From Streptomyces gilvus (lineage in GTDB: Bacteria > Actinomycetota > Actinomycetes > Streptomycetales > Streptomycetaceae): a stretch of 64,000 nt of DNA. Made by a program: the position numbers and the translations under genes. The DNA is taken from NCBI RefSeq assembly GCF_022513565.1, contig NZ_JAKWBE010000005.1:265599-329598 (forward strand). The letters run 5' to 3'. The notes under the pieces are model-generated. The model worked only from the letters and a program-made list of their open reading frames with translations, did not search any database and was not told where the DNA came from. This document shows positions 49,997 to 59,276 of the stretch, piece after piece (position 1 is the first letter of the stretch; each line of letters begins with the position of its first letter).

Positions 49997-51523
49997 ATGA
50001 ACACGCCCTTGTCCCGCCGTACGGCCCTCCAGGCGGCCGGCGCCACCGTGCTCGCCGCCGGCCTGTCGTCAGGCCTGACCGCCACGACGGCGCAAGCTGC
50101 AGATGACAACTCCGTGCCCCAGCTGGTCACTTATCCGCTCCCCGCCACCATGCCGACCAACACCAGCTTCAGGGTGCGGGTGCGCACCGCCCCCGACGGG
50201 GACTGGCAGACCCTGGACATCTACCGGCCGCAGCTCGAGGAGATCAACCCGACCACGGGCTCCGGCAAGGTCTACAACTCCTCGATGGTGTACTTCGACT
50301 TCCGGGGCTCCGTCGAGATCGAGGTCACCTACCTCAAGGGCGGCACCACCAAGGCCCGGGTGAGACCGGACGCACTCGGCATCAAGCCCGAACTCGGTGG
50401 CGACACGCTGGTGTTCACGCTCGACGAGCCGAAGGACGTCGTCGTCCAGATCAACGACGAGATCTTCGACTGCCTGCACGTCATCACCAACCGCGTCTGC
50501 CCCAACCCGCCCTCGCCCGACGATCCGGACGTCATCTACTTCGGCCCCGGCGTGCACAAGGTCACCGGCAACGTCCTCACCGTCCCCAGCGGCAAGACCG
50601 TTTACCTCGCCGGCGGCGCCGTCCTGCAGGCACAGGTGTACTTCAAGAACGTGGAGAAGGCCGCCCTCACCGGCCACGGCATCCTCAACGCAGGCCCCGG
50701 CGGCATCCTCTGCGAGGGCAGCAAGAACATCCGCGTCGAGGACGTCATCATCCTGAACCCGAACGGCTACTCGGGCACCTTCGCCATGAGCGAGAACGTC
50801 CACGTCAAGAAGGCGCGGTCGTTCAGCTCGAAGGGCAACGGAGACGGTTTCGACGTCTTCTCCTCGACGGGGATCGTCTTCGACGGCTGTTTCATGCGCA
50901 ACTCCGACGACTGCTTCGCCATCTACTGCCACCGCTGGGACTACTACGGCGACACCCGCGACATCACCATCCAGAACTGCACCCTGTGGGCTGACGTCGC
51001 CCACCCGATCAACGTCGGCACGCACGGCAACACCGACGCCCCCGAGGTCCTCGAGAACCTGGTCATCAGGAACATCGACGTCCTCGACCACCGCGAGCCC
51101 CAGATGAACTACCAGGGCTGCATCGCGCTGAACCCCGGCGACTCCAACCTCATCCGCAACGTCCGGATCGAGGACGTCCGGATCGAGGACTTCCGCTGGG
51201 GCCAGGTCATCTACATGAAGGTGATGTTCAACCCGAAGTACAACACCTCGGTCGGAGCCGGCATCGAAGACGTTTACGTCAAGAACCTCAGCTACACGGG
51301 CACGCACGCCAACCCCTCCCTCTTCCTCGGCTACGACGCCGATCACGCCATCAAGGACGTCACGTTCGAGAACCTGGTGATCAACGGCCTGGTCGTCGCC
51401 GACTCGATGAAGAAGCCGAGCTGGTACTACACCACCGACGAGATCCAGTGGTACTACAACGAGCACGTGACGAACCTCAGGTTCATCACCACCGCCGAGG
51501 CAGAGGCGGGGGCGGCGTCGTGA
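49997..51523 (+). CDS. Tat-secreted GH28-like polygalacturonase family protein
   Basis: A 508-residue secreted protein. PLSRRTALQAAGATVLAAGL is a twin-arginine signal ending AQA. A beta-sandwich-like N-terminal domain (40-160) precedes a parallel beta-helix with GH28-type acidic motifs: NGDGFD (281-286) and NSDD (302-305), then GTHGN near 345. The classic order NTD-DD-GHG-RIK is partly altered, so the enzyme may attack a modified galacturonan or another uronide. AGGAGT lies 6 bases before the ATG. It is the first catalytic gene after the transporter. Confidence 0.82.
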   Translation: MNTPLSRRTALQAAGATVLAAGLSSGLTATTAQAADDNSVPQLVTYPLPATMPTNTSFRVRVRTAPDGDWQTLDIYRPQLEEINPTTGSGKVYNSSMVYFDFRGSVEIEVTYLKGGTTKARVRPDALGIKPELGGDTLVFTLDEPKDVVVQINDEIFDCLHVITNRVCPNPPSPDDPDVIYFGPGVHKVTGNVLTVPSGKTVYLAGGAVLQAQVYFKNVEKAALTGHGILNAGPGGILCEGSKNIRVEDVIILNPNGYSGTFAMSENVHVKKARSFSSKGNGDGFDVFSSTGIVFDGCFMRNSDDCFAIYCHRWDYYGDTRDITIQNCTLWADVAHPINVGTHGNTDAPEVLENLVIRNIDVLDHREPQMNYQGCIALNPGDSNLIRNVRIEDVRIEDFRWGQVIYMKVMFNPKYNTSVGAGIEDVYVKNLSYTGTHANPSLFLGYDADHAIKDVTFENLVINGLVVADSMKKPSWYYTTDEIQWYYNEHVTNLRFITTAEAEAGAAS

Positions 51524-54500
51524 CCATCCCCGCACCGAGCCGCCGGAACTTCCTCGGCGGTACGGCGGCCGTACTGCTGGCGTCGGGCGTGAGCGGTCTG
51601 CTCGCGCCCGGCGCGGCCCGGGCGGCCGGCCGGAACGACACCGGCGCCGCCCGCCGTGCCTTCGCCCATCCCGGACTGCTGCACACCGCGGACGACCTCG
51701 CCCGGATGAGGACAGCCGTCGCCGCGAAGCAGTCCCCCGTCTACGACGGCTACCTGGCCCTCGCGGCGCACGCCCGCTCCCAGTCGACGTACCCCGTCCA
51801 GAACACGGGCCAGATCACCACCTGGGGCCGCGGCCCCACCAACTTCCAGAACCAGGCCGTCGCCGACTCGGTCGCCGCCTACCAGAACGCCCTCATGTGG
51901 GCCGTCACCGGCAACAAGGCCAACGCCGACAAGGCGCGCGACATCCTCAACGCCTGGTCCGCCTCCCTGACGGCGATCACCGGCGCGGACGGTCCGCTCG
52001 GCGCCGGACTGCAGGCCTTCAAGTTCGTCAACGCGGCCGAGCTGCTGCGGCACACCGGTTACGACGGCTGGGCAGACGCGGACATCGCCCGCTGCGAGGC
52101 ATCCTTCCTGGACGTCTGGTATCCGGCCGTATCCGGTTACATGCTCTACGCCAACGGCAACTGGGACCTGACGGCGATCCAGACCATCCTCGCGATCGGC
52201 GTGTTCTGCGAGGAACCGGTCCTCTTCGAGGACGCACTGCGCTTCGCCGCGGCCGGCGCCGGCAACGGCAGCATCCTCCATCGCATCGTCACGGATGCCG
52301 GCCAGGGCCAGGAGTCCGGCCGCGATCAGGGCCACGAACAGCTCGCTGTCGGCCTGACCGGCGACATCGCCCAGGTCGCCTGGAACCAGGGCGTCGACCT
52401 GTGGGCGTTCGACGACAACCGCATCCTCGCCAACTTCGAGTACGCCGCCCGCTACAACCTCGGAAACGACGTTCCCTTCGTCCCCGACCTGGACCGCACC
52501 GGCAAGTACATCAAGAAGACGGTTTCCGCGATCAGCCGCGGCTCCTTCCCGCCGATCTACGAGATGGCCTACGCCCACTACACCGACGTCCGGGGCCTCG
52601 ACGCCCCGTACACCAAGGCCGCCGTCTTCCGCGGCACCGGCGGCGCCCGTGTCGTCGAGGGCAGCAACGACGACCTGCCCAGCTGGGGCACCCTCGCCTA
52701 CGCCGGCGCGACAGCGCCCGCGGCCACCGCGCCGACGGCTCCCGCGGGAGTCGCGGCGGTGGGTGACGCCGGAGCGGTCACCGTGAGCTGGCTGCCGTCC
52801 ACCTGGGCGACCTCCTACACCGTCCGCCGGGCCACCAGGCCCGAAGGGCCCTACGAGGAGCTCTCCACCACCGTCGACAAACCGACATACACGGACTCCG
52901 GCGCCCGTACCGGACAGACGTATTACTACACCGTTTCCGCCACCAACTCCCAAGGGGAGAGCGGCGACTCCAGTGCCGTCTCCGCCACCGCCGGACTTCC
53001 CACCCCCTGGGCCACCCAGGACGTCGGCACCGTCAGGATTCCGGGTTCCGCCCTCTTCGACGGCGAACGGTTCGTGCTGGAGGCGAGCGGGACCGCGGAC
53101 ACCTACCGCCTGGCGTATCTGCCGCTGCGCGGCGACGGCAGCGTCACCGCGCGGATCGTGTTTCCGCTCAGTTCCCAGTACTCCAAGATCGGCGTCGCCC
53201 TCCGCGCCTCCCTCGACGCCGACGCGGCGCACGCCGCCATGCTGGTCCAGGGGCTCCCGCTGTACACCTGGAGCGGCGTGTGGAGCGTACGACCGGCCGC
53301 CGGGGCGGACGCCTCGGCGACCGGCAGCACACCCGTGCCGCCGACGCAGCAGGACGCGATCACCGTGAACGCGGGCTTCCCGATCTCCAGCCTCGGCGCG
53401 CTCCCCGAGTCCGCGACCCCGCTCGAGGCCCCCTATGTCGAGGGCGCGGGAGACGGTTACCGACTGCGCGCACCGTACTGGGTCCGTGTCACCCGAAAGG
53501 GCCGCCGCTGCACCGGCGCGCTCTCCCCGGACGGCATCCGCTGGACCGAAGTCGGCTCCACCGAGGTGCAGTTGGGGAGCACGGCTTACGCCGGACTGGT
53601 CCTCACCTCCTGCCTCGGCGTCGACGAGGACTACGCCGAGACCGGCACCGGCGCCTTCGACAACGTCACCGTGACCTCGGCCTCCGGCGAGGTGTGGTCC
53701 GTCCCCCGCCCCGCCGCACCCTCCGCCGGCCTCACGGCGTCCAGCGGCGCCGACGCCGTCGAGCTGGCCTGGACCGACCCGGACCCCTCGGCCCGGTTCA
53801 AGGTGCTGCGCGCCACGGACGCCGACGGGCCGTACCACACCATCGCGACCGGCGTCGGCGCCGTCGGTTTCGGCACCCGCGTCAGGTACACCGACGCCAC
53901 CGGCTCACCGGGGACGACGTACCACTACGCCGTCACCAAGACGAACGCCGGCGGACGCGGCCCGCTCTCCCAGCCGGCCGCCGCCCCCATGCCGAGCCCG
54001 ACCACCCCCCAACCAACCTCCGCCGCAACAGCGTTCGCCAACAAGGGCGTCCCGTTCCAGCACCTCCTGCGGGCCACCCACGACCCCGTCCGCTTCGCCG
54101 CCACCGGTCTCCCCGACGGCCTGCGCGTCGACCGACGCACCGGACTGATCTCCGGAACCCCCACCGAGACGGGCGAGTTCACCGTCACCACCACCGCGGG
54201 CAACGCCACCGGCGACGGCACCGCGACCCTCACCCTCACCGTCGGCACACCCCCGCCCGCCCCCTGGACCTACGGCGACCTCGGCGACGTGATCCTCGAC
54301 GACCGCGCGTACGGGACGCTCGGCGTGGTCGCCATCCGTACCCCGGGCAGCACCTCCTACGACGGCGGGACCTTCACGGTGCGTGGCGCGGGCGTGGACC
54401 TGAACGTCAACGGCCAGGGAATGACAGGGCAGTTCGTGCGACAGTCCGTCACCGGCGACTGCACGGTCACCGCCCGACTGGTCTCCCGTACCGGAGCGAG

Positions 54501-54861
54501 GGCCGACCGGGTGGGGCTGCTGATGGCCAAGTCCCTGTCGCCCTTCGACCAGGCCGCCGGAGTCATCGTGACCGGCGGGACCGGTGCGCAACTGATGCTG
54601 CGCAAGACGGTCGCCGCGGCCTCCGTCTTCTCCGGCACCGCCACCGTCCAACTGCCCCTGCTGCTGCGGCTGAAGCGCACCGGGACCGTCTTCGCCGCGG
54701 CCGTCTCCACCGATGACGGCGCCACCTGGACCGCCCTCGCCTCGGGCGAGATCCCGGGGTTCGGTGACGCCCCCTTCCACGTGGGCCTCGTGGTCTGCTC
54801 GCGCGACCCCTTGGCCCTCGGCACCACCGAGTTCGACGAGGTGAGCATCAACCCCGACTGA
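51520..54861 (+). CDS. Large Tat-secreted alginate-lyase-like protein with FnIII and Ig-like domains
   Basis: A 1113-residue protein. A twin-arginine signal (PSRRNFLGGTAAVLLASGV) precedes an alpha/alpha-barrel alginate_lyase-like domain (about 45-400) with AFAHPGLLHTADDLARM, GNWDLTAIQTILAIGVF and ESGRDQGHEQ...WNQGVDLWAFDDNR, where the H, R and N residues are candidate catalytic groups. Then follow an FnIII domain, a long beta-sandwich (DUF1349-like), a second FnIII, a cadherin/Ig-like part (GLPDGLRVDRRTGLISGTP) and a final beta-sandwich. It may be a multi-domain extracellular lyase for a uronic-acid polymer. The GTG start overlaps the previous stop (GTGA). Confidence 0.82.
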   Translation: MTIPAPSRRNFLGGTAAVLLASGVSGLLAPGAARAAGRNDTGAARRAFAHPGLLHTADDLARMRTAVAAKQSPVYDGYLALAAHARSQSTYPVQNTGQITTWGRGPTNFQNQAVADSVAAYQNALMWAVTGNKANADKARDILNAWSASLTAITGADGPLGAGLQAFKFVNAAELLRHTGYDGWADADIARCEASFLDVWYPAVSGYMLYANGNWDLTAIQTILAIGVFCEEPVLFEDALRFAAAGAGNGSILHRIVTDAGQGQESGRDQGHEQLAVGLTGDIAQVAWNQGVDLWAFDDNRILANFEYAARYNLGNDVPFVPDLDRTGKYIKKTVSAISRGSFPPIYEMAYAHYTDVRGLDAPYTKAAVFRGTGGARVVEGSNDDLPSWGTLAYAGATAPAATAPTAPAGVAAVGDAGAVTVSWLPSTWATSYTVRRATRPEGPYEELSTTVDKPTYTDSGARTGQTYYYTVSATNSQGESGDSSAVSATAGLPTPWATQDVGTVRIPGSALFDGERFVLEASGTADTYRLAYLPLRGDGSVTARIVFPLSSQYSKIGVALRASLDADAAHAAMLVQGLPLYTWSGVWSVRPAAGADASATGSTPVPPTQQDAITVNAGFPISSLGALPESATPLEAPYVEGAGDGYRLRAPYWVRVTRKGRRCTGALSPDGIRWTEVGSTEVQLGSTAYAGLVLTSCLGVDEDYAETGTGAFDNVTVTSASGEVWSVPRPAAPSAGLTASSGADAVELAWTDPDPSARFKVLRATDADGPYHTIATGVGAVGFGTRVRYTDATGSPGTTYHYAVTKTNAGGRGPLSQPAAAPMPSPTTPQPTSAATAFANKGVPFQHLLRATHDPVRFAATGLPDGLRVDRRTGLISGTPTETGEFTVTTTAGNATGDGTATLTLTVGTPPPAPWTYGDLGDVILDDRAYGTLGVVAIRTPGSTSYDGGTFTVRGAGVDLNVNGQGMTGQFVRQSVTGDCTVTARLVSRTGARADRVGLLMAKSLSPFDQAAGVIVTGGTGAQLMLRKTVAAASVFSGTATVQLPLLLRLKRTGTVFAAAVSTDDGATWTALASGEIPGFGDAPFHVGLVVCSRDPLALGTTEFDEVSINPD

Positions 54862-54886
54862 TCCCCCATGGATTGGAGTCGCACCG

Positions 54887-56146
54887 ATGAGCCGCACTTC
54901 CCCCCACCGACCCTCCGAACCGGGCGAGTTGAGCCGCCGCGGTCTGCTGAAGACCGCGGGCGGTCTCGGCGCCGCACTCGCCCTCGGAGGGGCGGCGGCC
55001 GCGCTGGCGGACACCCCCGCCGGCGCCGCCCCCGCGACCTTCACCCACCCCGGCATGCTGCACAACGCCGGCGACATCAACCGCGCCAAGGTCAAGGTCG
55101 CGGCGAAGACCGACCCCTGGCTGTCCGGCTGGAACAAGCTGACCGCCAACTCCCACGCGCAGTCCACCTGGACGCCCAACCCGCAGTCCACCATCATCCG
55201 CGGTGGCACGGGCGAGAACTACGGCATCCTCTACAACGACATCGCCGCCGCCTACCAGAACGCCCTGCGCTGGGCGGTGGGCGGCACCGCGGCCAACGGC
55301 GACACCGCGGTGAAGATCCTCAATGCCTGGTCGTCCACCCTGACCACCGTCACCGGCAACGCCGACCGGTTCCTCGCCGCGGGAATCTACGGCTGGCAGT
55401 TCTGCCAGGCCGCCGAACTCATGCGCGGCTACGCCGGGTTCGACCTCGCGGCCTTCCAGGACATGATGGTGAGCGTCTTCTACCCGCTCAACAACAGCTT
55501 CCTGACCAACCACAACGACGCCTGCATCACCAACTACTGGGCCAACTGGGACCTGTGCAACATGGCCTCGATCATGGCCATCGGCATCCTCACCGACAAC
55601 GCCGCCAAGTACGACCAGGCCGTCACCTACTTCAAGTCCGGCGCCGGCAACGGTTCCATCGCACACGCCGTGCCGTACCTGTACACCGATTCCGACGGCT
55701 ACGCGCTCGGCCAGTGGCAGGAGTCCGGCCGCGATCAGGGACACTCCATCATGGGCATGGGCCAGATGGGCGCGATCTGCGAGATGGCGTGGAACCAGGG
55801 CGACGACCTGTACTCGTACGACAGCCGCCGCTTCATGAAGGCGGCGCAGTACGTCGCCAAGTACAACCTGGGCCAGGACGTGCCCTACACCACCTACACC
55901 TGGGGCACCGGACAGAACTGCGCCCAGTCCTCCCAGACGGTCATCGGCTCCGGCTCCCGCGGCCAGATCCGCCCGGTCTGGGCGATGCTCCACTTCCACT
56001 ACAACCGTCGCCTGTATCTCGACGACAAGTACATCTCCGCCATGTACTACGACCTCGTCGCCCCGGAGGGAGGCGGCGGCGACTACGGCTCCACCAGCGG
56101 TGGCTACGACCAGCTCGGTTTCGGCACCCTGATGTACGCGAAGTAA
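54887..56146 (+). CDS. Tat-secreted alginate-lyase-like protein (single domain)
   Basis: A 419-residue protein: twin-arginine signal ELSRRGLLKTAGGLGAALAL, then an alpha/alpha-barrel lyase domain that is clearly homologous to the first 400 residues of its upstream neighbour (FTHPGMLHNAGDINRAKV, NYWANWDLCNMASIMAIGI, QESGRDQGHSIMGMGQMG, AWNQGDDLYSYDSRR). This suggests a duplication followed by domain gain or loss. It probably cleaves an acidic polysaccharide by beta-elimination; CAZy PL assignment is not certain. A GNAACCGGTTNC-type site covers the stop codon. Confidence 0.83.
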   Translation: MSRTSPHRPSEPGELSRRGLLKTAGGLGAALALGGAAAALADTPAGAAPATFTHPGMLHNAGDINRAKVKVAAKTDPWLSGWNKLTANSHAQSTWTPNPQSTIIRGGTGENYGILYNDIAAAYQNALRWAVGGTAANGDTAVKILNAWSSTLTTVTGNADRFLAAGIYGWQFCQAAELMRGYAGFDLAAFQDMMVSVFYPLNNSFLTNHNDACITNYWANWDLCNMASIMAIGILTDNAAKYDQAVTYFKSGAGNGSIAHAVPYLYTDSDGYALGQWQESGRDQGHSIMGMGQMGAICEMAWNQGDDLYSYDSRRFMKAAQYVAKYNLGQDVPYTTYTWGTGQNCAQSSQTVIGSGSRGQIRPVWAMLHFHYNRRLYLDDKYISAMYYDLVAPEGGGGDYGSTSGGYDQLGFGTLMYAK

Positions 56147-56154
56147 CCGGTTGC
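56143..56154 (+). promoter_or_regulatory. Candidate operator GTAACCGGTTGC at the lyase stop codon
   Basis: One mismatch pair from a perfect palindrome. It overlaps the TAA of the lyase gene and is 130 bases upstream of the carboxylesterase, which may therefore have its own promoter. It is followed by two GCGGTAGGTA repeats (56153-56172). Confidence 0.45.
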
Positions 56155-56283
56155 GGTAGGTAGCGGTAGGTAGTCGTCCACCGCGAGTAGCCGCCGAATC
56201 GCGCTCTGCGCCGGAATATCGCCGCATTCTGTGGTGCTCTGTTGTTACCGGTGCAGTTGCGCGGTGAGGAGGCTGGTGGGCAC

Positions 56284-57867
56284 ATGACGGCAGCAGTCCG
56301 GGAACATCCCGTGGTCAGCACTCCCTACGGAGCGGTCCGCGGCCGGTACGAGCACGGGATCGCGGTGTTCCGCGGCATCCCCTACGCCGCGCCGCCCTTC
56401 GGACCGCACCGGTTCCGGCCGCCCGTCCCGCCCGAGCCCTGGGACGGGGTGCGCGACGCGGGCGCCTTCGGGCCGACGCCGCCGAAACCGCCGTACTCCG
56501 AGGCCTTCGAGAAGTACCTGTCCGACCCCGTCGTGCCGGGCGACGACTGCCTCAACCTCAACGTGTGGACCCCCGAGCCGGGCCCGGGCGCCCGGCTCCC
56601 TGTCCTGGTGTGGCTGCACGGCGGCGCTCTGACCAGGGGCTCCTCCGCCGTGCCGGTCTACGACGGCCGTACCTTCGCACGCGACGGAGTCGTCCTCGTC
56701 TCGGTGAACTACCGACTGGGAGTCGAGGGCTACGGCCTGTTCCCGGACACCCCCGCCAACCCCGGTCTGCGCGACCAGCTCGCCGCCCTCACCTGGGTGC
56801 ACGAGTCGATCGCGGCCTTCGGCGGCGACCCCGACCACATCACCCTGGCCGGCCAGTCCGCGGGGGCGATCAGCATCGGCGCCCTCCTCGCCGCCCCGCA
56901 GGCGCAGGGGCTGGTACGACGGGCGGTCCTGCAGAGCGGGCCGCCCGAGGCGTTCGAACGGGACAAGGTACGGCGGATGGTGCGCCGCATGGCCACCCGG
57001 CTGAAGATCCACGCGACCGCGGCCGCCTTCGCCGAGGTCGACCGTGACCTGCTGCTGCGCACCCAGGCCGAGGTCGGAAAACTGAGCAGTCCGGTGCTCG
57101 GCGGCCCCTCCTTCGGCGTCGTCGTCGACGGCGACCTCGTACCGCGCGACCCCCTGGAGGCGCTCGTCGACGGCGACGCCGCACGAGGCGTCGACCTGAT
57201 GCTGGGCTGGACCAGCGAGGAGTACCGCCTCTGGCTCGTCCCCGGAGGCCTGCTGGAACGCGTCGACCGGCTCGGCGCCGTCGCCCTCGCCGGCGCCATG
57301 GCCCGCTGCCACTGCGGCACCGAGGTGCCCCGCGGCTACCGCGCCCTCCACCCGGAGGCCGGCACCGCCGAGATCGTCGGCCAGATCGTCACCGACCACC
57401 TGCTGCGCATCCCGATGCACCACCTGGCCGACGCCCGCCCCGAGGCGTCGTACGTCTACGAGTTCGCCTGGCCCTCCAACCTCCCCGGCCTCGGCTCCTG
57501 CCACGCGCTGGAACTCGGTTTCGTCTTCGACAGCGGCGACGTGCCCGAATCGCGCAAGCTGGCGGGCGAGGGCGCGCCACAGGAGCTGGCCGACGCGATG
57601 CACGGCGCGTGGGTGCGCTTCGCCACCGACGGCGATCCCGGCTGGCAGCGCTGGGACGCAACCCATCCGGTACGGATCTTCGACGCGGGCCAGCCGCGCA
57701 CCACCCTCGGCCCGCGCGACGCCGAGCTCGCCCTGTGGGCGGTCGCCGAGCCCGCGACCCCGGAGCCCGTGGCGACGGGCGCGTCCGACGGCGCGCCCCT
57801 GCGCACCGTGGAACTGCGCTCGGCGGTCCGCCGCCTGCGCCGCTCGGCCGGCTCACGGCGACACTGA
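56284..57867 (+). CDS. Type-B carboxylesterase family protein
   Basis: A 527-residue alpha/beta-hydrolase. Oxyanion hole HGG (112-114), nucleophile S192 in AGQSAGAIS, acid E in GWTSEEYRLW and catalytic H in LGSCHALELGF. There is no signal peptide, so the enzyme acts in the cytoplasm. Following lyase and polygalacturonase-like genes, it may remove ester groups from imported oligosaccharides, but type-B esterases are broad and this is inference. The ATG at 56284 is taken from the start of similarity (VVSTPYGAVRG) with GAGGAGG some 12 bases upstream. Confidence 0.85.
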   Translation: MTAAVREHPVVSTPYGAVRGRYEHGIAVFRGIPYAAPPFGPHRFRPPVPPEPWDGVRDAGAFGPTPPKPPYSEAFEKYLSDPVVPGDDCLNLNVWTPEPGPGARLPVLVWLHGGALTRGSSAVPVYDGRTFARDGVVLVSVNYRLGVEGYGLFPDTPANPGLRDQLAALTWVHESIAAFGGDPDHITLAGQSAGAISIGALLAAPQAQGLVRRAVLQSGPPEAFERDKVRRMVRRMATRLKIHATAAAFAEVDRDLLLRTQAEVGKLSSPVLGGPSFGVVVDGDLVPRDPLEALVDGDAARGVDLMLGWTSEEYRLWLVPGGLLERVDRLGAVALAGAMARCHCGTEVPRGYRALHPEAGTAEIVGQIVTDHLLRIPMHHLADARPEASYVYEFAWPSNLPGLGSCHALELGFVFDSGDVPESRKLAGEGAPQELADAMHGAWVRFATDGDPGWQRWDATHPVRIFDAGQPRTTLGPRDAELALWAVAEPATPEPVATGASDGAPLRTVELRSAVRRLRRSAGSRRH

Positions 57868-57894
57868 CGCGTCAGCCGGGTGTGGGGGCGCCGT

Positions 57895-57906
57895 GAGACC
57901 GTTTTC
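57895..57906 (-). promoter_or_regulatory. Operator-like GAAAACGGTCTC
   Basis: Degenerate member of the GNAAnCGGTTNC set downstream of the esterase gene. Confidence 0.25.
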
Positions 57907-57917
57907 AACGCCTGGAC

Positions 57918-57973
57918 GGCGCTACGGCCCTACGGCGCTACGGCCCTACGGCGCTATGGCCCTACGGCGCCAC
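57918..57973. repeat. 16-bp tandem repeat, three and a half copies
   Basis: Unit GGCGCTACGGCCCTAC at 57918, 57934 and 57950 (one C-to-T change in the third), then a partial fourth at 57966. Between the convergent esterase and LacI genes. The unit is partly self-complementary (GGCC, GTAG/CTAC). Confidence 0.88.
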
Positions 57974-58055
57974 CGCGCCAGGGACGGGAATCCGACGCCG
58001 ACGTCGCTATGGCCCGGCGCCCGTGCCGACGCCCCTTGTACCCCGCGGTGCGCCG

Positions 58056-59111
58056 CTACGAGGCAGGCGGTGCGACCGAGCCCCGTACGACGACGTGCGT
58101 GCCCAGCAGCAGATGCTCGTCCGGGGTTTCCGGTGTGCGGCCCAGCGCCGTGCGGACGGCCAGGCGGCCCAGTTCCTCGTAGGGGACGTGGACCGTGGTG
58201 AGGGCGGGGTGCAGGTCGCGGGCGAAGGGAATGTCGTCGTAACCGGCCAGCGAAACATCGCCTGGCACGTCGATGCCCGCCTCGTGCAGGGCGGTCAGCG
58301 CACCGGCCGCCACCATGTCCGTGGCGGCGACCACGGCCGTGAACTCTAGCCCTTCCTCGAGGGCCTCGCGCATCAGCCGGTGCCCGGAGTCCCGGGTGAA
58401 GTCGCCGTGCCGGAGCAGGACGGGGTCGGGGTCCAGCCCACGGGCGCGGTGTGCGGCGAGGTAACCGCGTTCACGGCCCTGCGCGGTGGTGTGGTCCGGC
58501 TTCCCGCCGAGGAAGAGGACACGCCGGTGGCCCTGGGCGAGGACGTGGGCGACCAGGGCGTAGGCGCCGCCTTCGTTGTCGTACTCAACAACGGTTACCG
58601 GGGCGCCGGGGCCGAGCGGAGGGCGGCCGCACAGCACCAGGCGGGAGCCGACCGAGGCCAGGGAGTCGGCGACGCGGCGGGTGCGCTCCCGGTACTCGGG
58701 GGTGTCCGCGGTGCCGCCGACCAGGATCACGGCGGCGGCGCGCTGGGCCCGCATCATCTCCACGAACTCCAGTTCGTGCTCGACGTCGCCCTCGGTCCCG
58801 CACACCAGGCACAGATGCCCGAGCCGGGTCGCCTCGCGCTCCACGCCGTAAGCCATATGGGCGAACGACGGCCCGGTGATGTCCTCCAGCACGAACGCGA
58901 GGGTGGGCGTCCCGACCCCGGCCACCGCCTTGGCCCGCGCGTCGGCGACGTAGTCCATCTCCCGCACGGCCCGCATCACCCTGGTCCGGGTCGCCGTGCT
59001 CACCGGATACACCCCGCCGAGCACCCGCGACACGGTCGACGCGGACACCCCGGCCCGCGCGGCGACGTCCCGGATGGTGCTCCGGCCGGCGTCCTCGCTC
59101 TTCCTGGTCAT
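58056..59111 (-). CDS. LacI-family transcriptional regulator (paralogue B)
   Basis: A 351-residue LacI repressor: HTH STIRDVAARAGVSASTVSRVLGG, sugar domain LAFVLEDITGPSFAHMAYGVEREA, VVEYDNEGGAYALVAHVLAQGHRRVLFLGG and DVSLAGYDDIPFARDLHPALTTVHVPYEELG, ending LGTHVVVRGSVAPP. It is paralogous to the gene at 43790-44875. An exact GCAACCGGTTTC palindrome 36-47 bases upstream of its ATG suggests autoregulation and, since the same 12-mer lies before the binding-protein gene, control of the polysaccharide operon. Confidence 0.87.
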   Translation of the reverse strand: MTRKSEDAGRSTIRDVAARAGVSASTVSRVLGGVYPVSTATRTRVMRAVREMDYVADARAKAVAGVGTPTLAFVLEDITGPSFAHMAYGVEREATRLGHLCLVCGTEGDVEHELEFVEMMRAQRAAAVILVGGTADTPEYRERTRRVADSLASVGSRLVLCGRPPLGPGAPVTVVEYDNEGGAYALVAHVLAQGHRRVLFLGGKPDHTTAQGRERGYLAAHRARGLDPDPVLLRHGDFTRDSGHRLMREALEEGLEFTAVVAATDMVAAGALTALHEAGIDVPGDVSLAGYDDIPFARDLHPALTTVHVPYEELGRLAVRTALGRTPETPDEHLLLGTHVVVRGSVAPPAS

Positions 59112-59146
59112 CCCACCCCCGCCTAGGGACAGTGGAAACGCGGACG

Positions 59147-59158
59147 GCAACCGGTTTC
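59147..59158 (-). promoter_or_regulatory. LacI operator candidate GCAACCGGTTTC
   Basis: Identical to 46570-46581; 36 bases upstream of the LacI start at 59111. Confidence 0.55.
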
Positions 59159-59276
59159 CATCGGTGACCCTAGCGCCCGGCGGGGATGCTGCACAGTGCC
59201 GCGGTCGCAGGCTGGACAGCGCCGCGGTGGGGCGGGGCGGTGGGACCGTGGTATCGAGGTGGAAGTACCTACGAAC

